Assembly (NCBI RefSeq): GCF_002197665.1
Contig: NZ_NBBJ01000001.1
Coordinates: 310,001 to 374,000 of the forward strand
DNA length: 64,000 nucleotides
Origin: Sphingomonas mucosissima
Lineage (GTDB): Bacteria; Pseudomonadota; Alphaproteobacteria; Sphingomonadales; Sphingomonadaceae
Direction: 5' to 3'
The translations under genes were made by a program, and so were the position numbers. The notes under the pieces are model-generated. The model was not told the DNA's origin. It saw only the letters and a list, made by a program, of their open reading frames with translations, and did not search any database. Numbering within the stretch: the stretch's first letter is position 1; every line of letters begins with the position of its first letter. Of the stretch, positions 8,949-17,068 are shown piece after piece.

Positions 8949-9608
8949 ATGCGTCACCTTGCGCTTGTATCTGTACTTCTCGGGGTGGCGACGCTGCTTG
9001 GTTACCCGATCGTGGGCGTGCTCGGGGGCATGGTGCCGAGCAACGCCGCTTGGACCCCGCCCGATCAGGGGATCACCCTCTATGTCGAGTCCAATGGCGT
9101 CCACACCGGCATCGTGATGCCCAAAGTGGCGGCTGGCGTGGACTGGCGGCCCATTTTTCCTGCGCACGACCTACGAGATCCGCGCTTTGCGGCGTACGAT
9201 CACGTGTCGCTCGGCTGGGGTGACCGGGACTTCTATCTGAAGACGCCGACCTGGTCGGATCTGAGACCAACGACCGTGATCGCCGCCGCGATCGGCAGCG
9301 ATCGGACCTTGCTCCACGTCGATCATGTGCCGCGTCCTGCGCCGGACGGTGAGGTGCGGCGGCTGGTGGTCCGTCCGGCCGAATACCGGCGGCTTGCCGC
9401 TTATGTCAGGGCAACCCTGGTCGACGGTGGCGAGCGGCGGCACGGCTATTATCGCTACGATGCCTTTTACCAGGCGCGGGGGCGCTACAGCGCGCTGCGG
9501 ACCTGCAACAGCTGGGTCGGCGACGCGTTGCGCTTCGCCGGCATCCGCGTCGGTGCCTGGACTCCGTTTCCGGCCACCGTGATGTGGTGGTTTCCACGCC
9601 ACAATTAA
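8949..9608 (+). CDS. DUF2459/TIGR02117 family protein
   Basis: 219-aa secreted or membrane-anchored protein with an N-terminal hydrophobic segment (LALVSVLLGVATLLGYPIVGVLGG). It contains the family blocks YVESNGVHTGIVMP, VSLGWGDRDFYLKTP and RTCNSWVGDALRFAGI. The His of VHTG and the Cys of TCNSW suggest a papain/NlpC-like thiol-hydrolase arrangement, but no activity is established. It is divergent from the AI-2E transporter. Confidence 0.82.
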   Translation: MRHLALVSVLLGVATLLGYPIVGVLGGMVPSNAAWTPPDQGITLYVESNGVHTGIVMPKVAAGVDWRPIFPAHDLRDPRFAAYDHVSLGWGDRDFYLKTPTWSDLRPTTVIAAAIGSDRTLLHVDHVPRPAPDGEVRRLVVRPAEYRRLAAYVRATLVDGGERRHGYYRYDAFYQARGRYSALRTCNSWVGDALRFAGIRVGAWTPFPATVMWWFPRHN

Positions 9609-9648
9609 CCGGACGGCGCTCCCCGGATTGCCCTGCGTCATTTTCGCG

Positions 9649-9660
9649 GTAAACGGTTAC
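9649..9660. promoter_or_regulatory. LacI-type operator-like site
   Basis: GTAAACGGTTAC is a near-palindrome with the central CG step typical of LacI-family operators, placed 24 bases before the sugar permease start. No LacI regulator is in the window, so control would be from elsewhere. Confidence 0.4.
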
Positions 9661-9683
9661 ACGTTCTCGGAGGGGATTTCACA

Positions 9684-10991
9684 ATGGCATTTGCCCAAGG
9701 CGCGACCGGCGCCGATAGCGCGGCTCATGGGCCGGAGGGCGGCGGCGCTTCCTACGCCGACGCACCTGATCTGCGCTGGTTCGTATTTGCGCTGTTCTTC
9801 ATCTTCGGCGGCATCACCAGTCTGAACGATATCGTCATGCCGAAGCTGCAGGAGCTGTTCACGCTCAGCCATGCGCAGGCGAACCTGGTCAATTCGGCGT
9901 TCTTCCTGGCGTATCTGCTGTTCTCATTGCCGGCGGCGGCGGTCGTGCGTCGCGCCGGCTATATGCGCACGGCAACGTTCGGCTTGGTCTTGATGACGCT
10001 CGGCTGCCTGCTCTTCATTCCGGCGTCCAGCTCCGCGACCTTCGGCATGTTCCTGCTGGCGCTGTTCGTGCTTGGCGCAGGTATCACCGTGGTTCAGGTG
10101 GTCGCCAACCCGCTGATCTCGCTCCTCGGTCCGCCGCACACGGCGCACAGCCGACTGACGTTCGCGCAGGCGTTCAATTCGCTCGGCACCACGATCTTTC
10201 CGCGCGTCGGCTCTACGCTCATTCTTGGCAGCCTCGCCGGGATCAGCGCCGCCACGCTGAGCGGACCGGCGCTTGACGCTTATCGTATCGAAGCATCGCG
10301 GACGATCGTGCACACCTATCTCGGGCTCGCCGTGGCGTTGCTGGTGATCGCCGCCGTCGTGTGGACGCGCCGCAACAGGCTTCAGGAAGAACAGGAGCAG
10401 AGCGGATCGATCTTCCACCCGCTGACGCTGCTCCGTCGCTCCCGCTTTGCCTTCGGCGCCGCCTGCATCTTCCTTTATGTAGGCGCGGAAGTGGCGATCG
10501 GCTCCAATCTCGTCGTCTATCTCGCGCAGCCGACGGTATGGAACGTGCCGCTCGAAACGGCAGGCAATTACGTGCCCTTCTACTGGGGAGGCGCGCTCAT
10601 TGGCCGCTTTGTCGGCTCGGCGATCCTGCGGTTCCTCTCGCCCGGCAAGGTGCTGGCGACGGCAGGCTCGGTCGCAATCGCGCTGCTCCTGTTCTCGGCG
10701 AATGTCACCGGCAACGCTGCCGGCTGGGCGCTCATCGCGGTGGGCCTGGCCAATTCGATCATGTTCCCCACGATCTTCAGCCTCGCGTCCGAAGGGCTCG
10801 GCAAGCGGGCAGCGGAGGGTTCGGGCGTGATCGCGACGGCGATCGTCGGCGGCGCCGTCATTCCGCCGCTCTACGGCTCATTGGCAGACGCCTCGGGCAG
10901 CCTGGCGTTCGCGCTTGTGCTGCCAGTGATCTGTTATGCCATCATCGCCGGCTTCGGCATCTTTGCTCGCCGCCCGGCGGTCGCGGGGTAA
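9684..10991 (+). CDS. Sugar MFS transporter, FucP-like
   Basis: 435-aa major-facilitator protein with about 12 helices. The N-terminal blocks FFIFGGITSLNDIVMPKLQ and NPLISLLGPPHTAHSRLTFAQAFNSLGTTIFP are typical of the FucP/GluP branch, which imports fucose, glucose, galactose or similar sugars by proton symport. ATG 9684 is preceded by GGAGGGG. A LacI-like site lies upstream and a hairpin terminator downstream. The exact sugar is not predictable. Confidence 0.87.
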   Translation: MAFAQGATGADSAAHGPEGGGASYADAPDLRWFVFALFFIFGGITSLNDIVMPKLQELFTLSHAQANLVNSAFFLAYLLFSLPAAAVVRRAGYMRTATFGLVLMTLGCLLFIPASSSATFGMFLLALFVLGAGITVVQVVANPLISLLGPPHTAHSRLTFAQAFNSLGTTIFPRVGSTLILGSLAGISAATLSGPALDAYRIEASRTIVHTYLGLAVALLVIAAVVWTRRNRLQEEQEQSGSIFHPLTLLRRSRFAFGAACIFLYVGAEVAIGSNLVVYLAQPTVWNVPLETAGNYVPFYWGGALIGRFVGSAILRFLSPGKVLATAGSVAIALLLFSANVTGNAAGWALIAVGLANSIMFPTIFSLASEGLGKRAAEGSGVIATAIVGGAVIPPLYGSLADASGSLAFALVLPVICYAIIAGFGIFARRPAVAG

Positions 10992-11295
10992 CGAGCGCAA
11001 CGCCTCGTGGCCGGCCCCGCGCCGGCCACAGGTTTCGAAGAAGCGCCGTGGCCCGGTAACGGCGGGCGGGGTGAAATCGGCGGGGCGGCAGTACGACTGC
11101 CCACGCACGGTCGGCGGAAGGCTGCTGCTAGCGGCCGAAGGGAGTCACGAGGGCCAAGCGGGTCAGCCTTGGCCGGCGTCGGGTCCGACGCTGACCCCAA
11201 GCGCCTGATTGAAGCACTCGGCAGTAGCGGTCGCCCGGTTCATTGATCGCAGCCTCGGCGCGGAGCCCGCGCCCATCCGTCTCCGAACGCTGCGA
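10992..11295. other. Intergenic region with terminator hairpin
   Basis: No convincing gene. GTGGCCGGC (11007-11015) and GCCGGCCAC (11021-11029) form a perfect 9-bp stem with a 5-base loop, a probable terminator for the sugar permease, although the T-run is weak. The rest is GC-rich with no feature I can support. Confidence 0.5.
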
Positions 11296-11709
11296 TCAGG
11301 CGGTGAGCGGGTAAATCGCTGCCGCGATCTGGCGCCCTTCGCCACGCAGCACGCCCCACGCCTTGGCTGCGGCGCGGCTATCCATCACTTCCACGCCAAT
11401 GCCGCGCGCGTCCAGGGCATTGATCAGCGCGCGCGGTGGGTGCGAGAGCCGCTCCCCGCTACCGATCAGGATGAATTCCGGTGCGGGCTCCAGGATTGCC
11501 GCGAGCGCGGCCTCATCAAGGGTATCAAACGGGGGCGGCGACCAGGCTTGAGCCTCCGTCACCGTCATCAGCACCGCTTCGAGCACCCGTGTTTCGTCCA
11601 GGCGGAACCCGGCGCGTGTGAAGCCGCGAATGATCGGCCCGCCGGCATCCGGTTCGCGGTTGACCTTCACGATGGCTTCACTCGCCGCGCGGGGCGACCC
11701 GCTCGGCAT
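11296..11709 (-). CDS. Mth938-like domain protein
   Basis: 137-aa protein of the Mth938/NDUFAF3-like family (DUF498). Visible core: an N-terminal GFTRAGFRLDE strand region, EFILIGSGERLSHPPRALINALDARGIGVEVMDS and an AAKAWGVLRGEGR tail. It is conserved next to secF in many alphaproteobacteria; function unknown, and the human relative assists complex I assembly. ATG 11709 overlaps the secF end by 32 bp; a GTG at 11670 just after the secF stop is an alternative start. Confidence 0.82.
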   Translation of the reverse strand: MPSGSPRAASEAIVKVNREPDAGGPIIRGFTRAGFRLDETRVLEAVLMTVTEAQAWSPPPFDTLDEAALAAILEPAPEFILIGSGERLSHPPRALINALDARGIGVEVMDSRAAAKAWGVLRGEGRQIAAAIYPLTA

Positions 11710-12649
11710 TCTCGATGCCGCTGCGGGTTACCTTCTCCGGCGTGGGATTGGCGCGCAGCCCCAGCGTGATGAGCAGCGAGGAGGAGACGTAGATGGACGA
11801 ATAGGTGCCCACGACAATGCCCAGGATCATTGCCGCCGTGAAGCCGCGCAGAACATGGCCGCCGAGGAACAGCAGCGCACCGAGCGCCAGCAGGATCGTC
11901 ACCGACGTCATCACCGTGCGCGGCAGCGTTTCGTTCACCGACAGGTTCACGATCTCGCGCATCTCCATCTTGCGATAACGGCGCATGTTCTCGCGGATAC
12001 GGTCGTCGATGACGATCTTGTCGTTGATCGAATAGCCGATGATCGTCAGCACTGCGGCGACGATGTTGAGGTCGAATTCGAACTGCGTCAGCGCGAAGAA
12101 GCCCAGCGTCATCAGCAGATCGTGGACGATTGCCGCGATCGTGGAGACGCCGAACTGCCATTCGAAGCGCACGATCGCGAACAGGCCGATGCCAAGCACG
12201 GCGAGCACCACGGCGAGGATGCCGTTGCGGATCAGCTCGCCCGAAACTTTGCCCGAGATCGTTGAATAACGATTGAAGGTGGCGCCGGGAAACGCCTGCG
12301 AAATCGCGGTTTCCACCTTCTTCACGGCCGCGTTGGTTGCCCCTTCATCGGCGCCCTGCTGGATCGGCAGGCGGATGGTGAGCGTCCGCGGATCGCCGAA
12401 TTGCTGGAGCGACGCTTCGCCCAGCCCCTGCGCGTCCACCACCTGGCGCAACCGGTTCAGATCGGGCGGCGTGGGGAAGCGCTCCTCGATCATCAGGCCG
12501 CCTTCGAAATCCACGCCGAAGTTCAGACCCTTTGCATAGGTGATGCCGATGGCCAGCACCGACAGGATCAGCGTGAGGCCAAAGGCCAGACCGCGCAGGC
12601 GGACGAAATCGATGTTGGTATTGTCGGGGACGAGTTTCAGCAGGCGCAT
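11678..12649 (-). CDS. secF: Protein translocase subunit SecF
   Basis: 323-aa RND-family membrane protein partnering SecD; uses proton motive force to help release secreted proteins. Signature pieces: the N-terminal helix, GVDFEGGLMIEERF, the helix block GILAVVLAVLGIGLFAIVRFEW and the conserved GYSINDKIVIDDRIREN motif. Downstream of secD, but separated from it by 163 bp containing a hairpin repeat. Confidence 0.96.
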   Translation of the reverse strand: MRLLKLVPDNTNIDFVRLRGLAFGLTLILSVLAIGITYAKGLNFGVDFEGGLMIEERFPTPPDLNRLRQVVDAQGLGEASLQQFGDPRTLTIRLPIQQGADEGATNAAVKKVETAISQAFPGATFNRYSTISGKVSGELIRNGILAVVLAVLGIGLFAIVRFEWQFGVSTIAAIVHDLLMTLGFFALTQFEFDLNIVAAVLTIIGYSINDKIVIDDRIRENMRRYRKMEMREIVNLSVNETLPRTVMTSVTILLALGALLFLGGHVLRGFTAAMILGIVVGTYSSIYVSSSLLITLGLRANPTPEKVTRSGIENAERVAPRGE

Positions 12650-12694
12650 GGCAGTCTTCCGTTCCCCGCGGGGGCGAGGAGGGTGGTTACAATT

Positions 12695-12716
12695 CCCCTC
12701 CCGGCTGCGGGAGGGG
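12695..12716. repeat. Extragenic palindrome between secD and secF
   Basis: Perfect 9-bp stem: CCCCTCCCG (12695-12703) and CGGGAGGGG (12708-12716), loop GCTG, followed by TCGGGGATGGG. Repeats of this look are frequent in Sphingomonas intergenic DNA. Its place inside the secDF operon could give a processing site or unequal expression. Confidence 0.65.
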
Positions 12717-12812
12717 TCGGGGATGGGAATACCCCATGTCCCGACGAAGGTGACCGGCCCGCTTCCGAACCCGCCCGCAGGTGGGGTGCGGCGTTCGGGA
12801 GCGAGCCCGCCA

Positions 12813-14414
12813 TCATATGTTGATCGTCTTTGGCTTCGTCCGCCGCAGCCAGCCGGCCGTCAGCATCCGGGTGAACAACACCGCGGTGAACACGCTGGTG
12901 GCGATGCCGATCAGCAGGACGACCGCGAAGCCCTTCACCGGCCCCGATCCGAGCAGGAACATGATGACGCCCGAAATGGCGTGCGTCATGTTCGCCTCGA
13001 AGATCGTGCGGCTCGCTTCCTTGTAGCCAAGCTCCACGGCCTGGATGACCGAGCGGCCACGATGCCGTTCCTCGCGAATACGCTCGTTGATCAGCACATT
13101 GGCGTCCACCGCGGTGCCGATCGTCAGCACGAAACCGGCAATGCCCGGCAGCGTCAGCGTGCCGCCGATCAGCGCGAGCACGCCGACGATCACGAACACG
13201 TTGATGACGACGGCGAAGTTCGCATAAACGCCAAAGCGGCCATAAGTGACGAACATGAAGGCGACGACCAGCGCCACCGCCACGGCGGAGGCGAGGATGC
13301 CAGCGCGGATCGACTCTTCGCCCAGATCCGGGCCGACGGTCGATTCCTCCACGACCTTCAGCGCAACCGGCAGCTTGCCCGAGCGCAGCGCAATGGCGAG
13401 CTGGGTCGCGCTATCGGTGGTGAAGCTGCCCGAAATCTGCGCCCGCCCGCCGGTGATCGGCTCGTTGATGTTGGGCGCGGAGATCACCTGATTGTCCAGG
13501 ATGATCGCGAACGGCTTGTTGACGTTCTCCTGCGTCACCCGCGCGAACTTGCGTCCGCCCTGGCTGTCGAAGGTGATCGCGACTTGCGGCTCGTTGGTCT
13601 GCTGGCTGAACTCCATCCGCGCGTCGCTGAGCTGGTCGCCATTGATGATGGCCGTCCGCTTCACCGCGATCAGCGGGATGCCGCTGGGATTATTCGGATA
13701 GGCAAGCACCTGGCTGCCGGCCGGCGCCTGTTTGCTCGCCAGTTGCTGCGGGGTTGCGGATTCGTCCACCAGCTTGAACTCGAGCTTGGCGGTCTTGCCC
13801 AGCAGGTCCTTCAGCGCTTGCGGGTTCTGCAGGCCGGGCACCTGCACGACGATCCGGTTGGAGCCCTGGCGGATGATCGTCGGCTCGCGCGTGCCAAGCT
13901 CGTCGATACGGCGCCGCACGACCTCCGTCGCATCGCCCATTGCAGTGTCTACCGCCTGGGTCAGCCCGGCCTGGGTCGGGGTCAGCACCAGGCGGCTCGA
14001 ATCGACCACCTGGATGTCCCACTCGCGCTGGCCTGTCATGCCGACGCCGCCGCCGGTGATCGCCAGCAGCCGCTCGCGTGCGGCATCCACCTGCGAGGGA
14101 TCGCGCAGCAGGAAGGAGAGTCGCCCGCCGCGGGACGAGATGTCGCCGATCTCGATTCGCGGGTTCTGGCGGCGCATTTCTGTCTGCACCTGCTCGCGCA
14201 TCGCCTCCAGACGGTTCGCTGCCACGTCGTTGACGTCGGCTTCCAGCAGCAGATAACTGCCGCCGGCAAGGTCGAGGCCCAGGTTGATGCGGGGCAGGCT
14301 GACGCCCCATTGATCGGTGATGCGCTGCGGGATCAGGCTGGGGATCGCGAGCGCGCACAGCACCACAATCGTGAGCCAGATCGACGCGACCTTCCAGCGC
14401 GGGAAATCGAGCAT
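12813..14414 (-). CDS. secD: Protein translocase subunit SecD
   Basis: 533-aa partner of SecF. N-terminal anchor (VASIWLTIVVLCALAIPSLI), the periplasmic P1 domain (LGLDLAGGSYLLLEAD), and the C-terminal helix block with GTAVDANVLINERIREE. Length and domain order are normal. Operon order yajC-secD-secF is the usual one. Confidence 0.97.
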   Translation of the reverse strand: MLDFPRWKVASIWLTIVVLCALAIPSLIPQRITDQWGVSLPRINLGLDLAGGSYLLLEADVNDVAANRLEAMREQVQTEMRRQNPRIEIGDISSRGGRLSFLLRDPSQVDAARERLLAITGGGVGMTGQREWDIQVVDSSRLVLTPTQAGLTQAVDTAMGDATEVVRRRIDELGTREPTIIRQGSNRIVVQVPGLQNPQALKDLLGKTAKLEFKLVDESATPQQLASKQAPAGSQVLAYPNNPSGIPLIAVKRTAIINGDQLSDARMEFSQQTNEPQVAITFDSQGGRKFARVTQENVNKPFAIILDNQVISAPNINEPITGGRAQISGSFTTDSATQLAIALRSGKLPVALKVVEESTVGPDLGEESIRAGILASAVAVALVVAFMFVTYGRFGVYANFAVVINVFVIVGVLALIGGTLTLPGIAGFVLTIGTAVDANVLINERIREERHRGRSVIQAVELGYKEASRTIFEANMTHAISGVIMFLLGSGPVKGFAVVLLIGIATSVFTAVLFTRMLTAGWLRRTKPKTINI

Positions 14415-14430
14415 GTTGGCGCCCCGGTCC

Positions 14431-14769
14431 TTAGTCGTTCGCCGGCTTGGAGCCGAGCGCCGTCACCTCGGCGAGCGTCGCCTTGACGACCTTGATGCGC
14501 GTGTTGGGTGCGATCTCGACTTCGACGAACTGTTCCTCGACCTTGGTCACCTTTCCGACGACGCCGCCGGCGGTCACGACCGTGTCGCCCTTTTTCACGG
14601 CAGCCACCGCGTTCTGCAGCGCCTTCATGCGGCGCTGTTGCGGGCGGATCATCAGGAAATAAAAGACGATAAAGACGAGAACGAGGGGCGCGAGGCTAAG
14701 AAAGCCGGCGAGGCCCCCCTGCGATCCGGCGCCGCTTGCCGTCTGGGCATAAGCTGGGGAAATGAACAT
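14431..14769 (-). CDS. yajC: Preprotein translocase subunit YajC
   Basis: 112-aa single-pass membrane protein that associates with SecDF. Membrane helix GFLSLAPLVLVFIVFYFLMIRPQ followed by the family hallmark RPQQRRMKALQNAVAAVKKGDTVVTAGGVVGKV. ATG 14769 (MFISPAYAQ) is preferred to the upstream ATG at 14817, which adds an atypical charged leader. 16 bp precede secD. Confidence 0.95.
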   Translation of the reverse strand: MFISPAYAQTASGAGSQGGLAGFLSLAPLVLVFIVFYFLMIRPQQRRMKALQNAVAAVKKGDTVVTAGGVVGKVTKVEEQFVEVEIAPNTRIKVVKATLAEVTALGSKPAND

Positions 14770-14922
14770 GCCGTCCTTGCGTGCACATGAATCACGGCGG
14801 CCGGGAACGGCCACCATGCGAAGCCTGCGCCGCTAACATCGCTGCGGCCTTGGCGCAACTCGCCCGCGCAGGTACGTGAGGCGGTGAGTGGCCCGAGGCA
14901 GGGCACGGCAAAGGAGAGGTGA

Positions 14923-15228
14923 ATGACGATCCTGGTTATGGGCACGATCAAGCTTGGTGCAGGCGAAGGCGCAAAGGCCGCCAAGATGCTGGCCGATCAC
15001 GCCGCCGTGGTGCGCACGGAAGAGGGCTGCGAGGAATATTCCTTCGCCTTTGACGCCGCCGATCCCGATCTGGTGCGCGTGGCCGAGTGCTGGGCCAGCC
15101 CGGAGGCGCTCGCCGCGCATGGGCAGGCCGATCATCAGAAAGCATTCGGCCGCGCGCTGCGCGATCATTCGCCCAGCGCCATGTCGATCGACGCCTGGGA
15201 CGGGCAGCATTGGCGCAAGCTGATCTAA
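14923..15228 (+). CDS. Antibiotic biosynthesis monooxygenase-fold protein
   Basis: 101-aa ABM-domain (ferredoxin-like) protein similar to small quinol monooxygenases such as YgiN. Visible: N-terminal strand [11 protein letters not shown], central [43 protein letters not shown], the family pattern with the conserved His at the end of the second half. Good ribosome site AAAGGAGAGG. It ends about 55 bp before tRNA-Pro. Confidence 0.83.
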   Translation: MTILVMGTIKLGAGEGAKAAKMLADHAAVVRTEEGCEEYSFAFDAADPDLVRVAECWASPEALAAHGQADHQKAFGRALRDHSPSAMSIDAWDGQHWRKLI

Positions 15229-15250
15229 TCTGATCGCATCTTGCATAACG

Positions 15251-15275
15251 CGCGCGGCCCGCGTAGGGCCGCGCG
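15251..15275 (+). terminator. Hairpin between monooxygenase gene and tRNA-Pro
   Basis: CGCGCGGCCC (15251-15260) and GGGCCGCGCG (15266-15275) form a perfect 10-bp stem with a GCGTA loop. No T-run follows. Probably ends the upstream gene. Confidence 0.55.
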
Positions 15276-15282
15276 TCTCGGT

Positions 15283-15359
15283 CGGGGCGTAGCGCAGCCT
15301 GGTAGCGCATCACACTGGGGGTGTGGGGGTCGCAGGTTCGAATCCTGTCGCCCCGACCA
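15283..15359 (+). tRNA. tRNA-Pro (anticodon GGG)
   Basis: Complete 77-nt cloverleaf including the encoded CCA. Acceptor CGGGGCG pairs with CGCCCCG; the anticodon stem is TCACA/TGTGG with loop CTGGGGG, giving anticodon GGG; the T arm holds GGTTCGAATCC. Its 3' half is the left attachment site of the genomic island: the last 49 bases, plus five beyond, recur at 51,906. Confidence 0.96.
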
Positions 15360-15364
15360 GAGAT
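15311..15364 (+). repeat. attL: 54-bp direct repeat in tRNA-Pro
   Basis: Runs from CACACTGGGG in the anticodon arm to five bases past the CCA end (ends GAGAT). Identical over 54 bases to 51,906-51,959; the bases just outside differ (T versus C before, T versus C after). Left junction of the island. Confidence 0.92.
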
Positions 15365-15839
15365 TTCAAGTACTTAGTGGTCGTTGATTGGCTCCCCGCC
15401 ATATGCAGCTTTCGCCTAGCAAGCACCTAGCAAGCACGATTATCCCTAGGATAGCAGGATCTGAACTCGGTGAGCCAAGCGGCTGTGTCGGATCAGCGGC
15501 ACCTTGGCGGTTCATTTTTTTTGATTGAAGCTGCGACTTACGACTCGGGCTCGTTGGAAGCGGGCGCGACTATCGCGTGCGGCAGTAATTGGGACTAAGC
15601 CGTCGTTCCCCGGCGCTGCGTTGGACGACCGGTTATGACAGCAGCGGACATCGCAGGAGAAATTCTAAATTGTCGACTACGGCCCCCAGATGCCCTAGAC
15701 GGAGGCTCGGCCCGACGCGCGCATTCCCCAAACCGGCTTCGCACTGTTCAGACACAGCGGTACCGAGACGTGGCCAGAGCAAGGCGCCAAAGAACCAGTC
15801 TTGCTGGAAGCATTCTTCGCGAAAGGCTACCGGCGAGGG
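15360..15839. other. Left island end, non-coding
   Basis: Holds the last bases of attL, the tandem arm-type repeats at 15,415-15,437 and a run of eight Ts near 15,519. I see no gene with a credible start and codon pattern before the ROK regulator. Confidence 0.5.
15415..15437. repeat. Tandem arm-type repeats, left end
   Basis: CCTAGCAAGCA occurs twice head to tail with an 11-base period. The right end carries AGCAATCACCT followed by AGCAATCACC with the same period and one changed base (T for G). Tandem direct repeats near both ends are what arm-binding sites of tyrosine integrases look like. Confidence 0.6.
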
Positions 15840-16967
15840 ATGGTTCCAACTCCCACCGAACTGCCCGGCCGCGCGCTTTCCCCCAATGAGCGACGTGTGC
15901 TCGATATCCTGCTGCGCGGCACTGACGTCACCCGCGCCAACATCACCCATCTGACCGGGCTCACCGCGCAATCTTCGATGCGGCTGGTCGGCGCGCTGGA
16001 GGAGCGCGGGTTGATCCGCAGCGGCGATCCGGTGGCCCGCGGGCGCGGGCAGCCAAGCCGCTATCTCGAACTCGTCGCTGAGGCCGCCTTCACCATCGGC
16101 CTGTCGATCACCACCGACAAGCTGGCCGCGGTACTGTTCAATTTTCGCGGCGAATCCGTCGCTGAGATCGCCCGCCCGCTGACCGATGCCGGCTCGGGCG
16201 CGCTGCTCGGCATGGCGCAGGCGATGATCGACGCGCTGTGCGCGGCGCACCCCGTCACGCCGGGTGCGCTTTCCGGCATCGGCATTGCCATTGCGGGCTA
16301 TTTCGTGGGTGACGGGCGGCGGGTGAACACGCCCGCCTCGCTCGAACCGCTCGCGCTGATCGACCTCGAACAGACGCTGGGCGAACGGCTCGGTCTGCCC
16401 GTGCTGGTCGAGAATGACGGCAACGCCGCCGCCATCGGCGAGAGCCTAGCGGGGCTCGGCCGGCAGTATCGCACGCTCGCCTATTTCTACTTCGCCGACG
16501 GGTTCGGCGGCGGCCTCGTCATCGATGGCGCGCCGTGGCGCGGCGCCAATGGCAATGCCGGCGAGATCGGCGGCTTCCTGCCGCCCGAGGTCTATCCGCC
16601 GCCCACCTTGTCCGCCCTGCGCGCGATCGTGGCCGAGGAAGGGGCGGCGTTCGATTCGCTGGATCGCATGCTCGCTGGCTTCGATCCCGGCCTGCCTGGC
16701 GTCGATCGCTGGATCACCACCGTCGCCCCCACGCTTTCGATGATCGCGTCGGCCGCCGCGACGCTGCTCGATCCCGACGCAATCGTGCTCGGCGGCCGCA
16801 TCCCGGCCAGCCTCGCCGAGCGACTCGCTCCGCATATCCGCATCTTCAACCGCGGCCGGCGTGATCAGCCCCGCCCGGGACCGCGCATCCTACCCGGTAC
16901 GGCGCGGCACGATGCCGCCGCCACGGGTGCCGCCGCACTGCTGATGAAGGAGCTCTTTTTCACTTGA
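15840..16967 (+). CDS. ROK family transcriptional regulator
   Basis: Repressor of the NagC/XylR (ROK) type, about 375 aa: an N-terminal winged helix (ERRVLDILLRGTDVTRANITHLTGLTAQSSM region) and a C-terminal sugar-kinase-fold domain with ENDGNAAAIGE, and the GANGNAGEIGGF segment. The zinc-binding Cys cluster common in ROK proteins is not evident. I chose ATG 15840 (GGCGAGGG upstream) over 15801. It precedes a TonB receptor, and palindromes in the gap are likely its operators, so it probably senses the sugar taken up by this cluster. Confidence 0.86.
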   Translation: MVPTPTELPGRALSPNERRVLDILLRGTDVTRANITHLTGLTAQSSMRLVGALEERGLIRSGDPVARGRGQPSRYLELVAEAAFTIGLSITTDKLAAVLFNFRGESVAEIARPLTDAGSGALLGMAQAMIDALCAAHPVTPGALSGIGIAIAGYFVGDGRRVNTPASLEPLALIDLEQTLGERLGLPVLVENDGNAAAIGESLAGLGRQYRTLAYFYFADGFGGGLVIDGAPWRGANGNAGEIGGFLPPEVYPPPTLSALRAIVAEEGAAFDSLDRMLAGFDPGLPGVDRWITTVAPTLSMIASAAATLLDPDAIVLGGRIPASLAERLAPHIRIFNRGRRDQPRPGPRILPGTARHDAAATGAAALLMKELFFT

Positions 16968-17025
16968 AGTGATGTTTTGTCCTCCCGGTCACGAAACCGC
17001 AAAGTAAATCACTATAGGTGATTTA
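16960..17025. promoter_or_regulatory. Two operator-like palindromes before the TonB receptor gene
   Basis: TAAATCAC (17005-17012), TATAG spacer, GTGATTTA (17018-17025): a perfect 8-bp inverted repeat. A second palindrome TCACTT-G-AAGTGA (16960-16972) overlaps the ROK stop codon. Both share TCAC/GTGA half-sites, so I infer one regulator, most simply the adjacent ROK protein, binding both. Confidence 0.6.
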
Positions 17026-17068
17026 ACAACGCGGCCATGATGGCTGCTGCGGTTGGGGGTTCTTCATC

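Noticed and set aside
12540..14486. 648-codon open frame on the plus strand opposite secD
   Set aside because: It is the antisense of secD and part of the gap; composition (Arg/His/Ala-rich) is typical of a GC-rich shadow frame.
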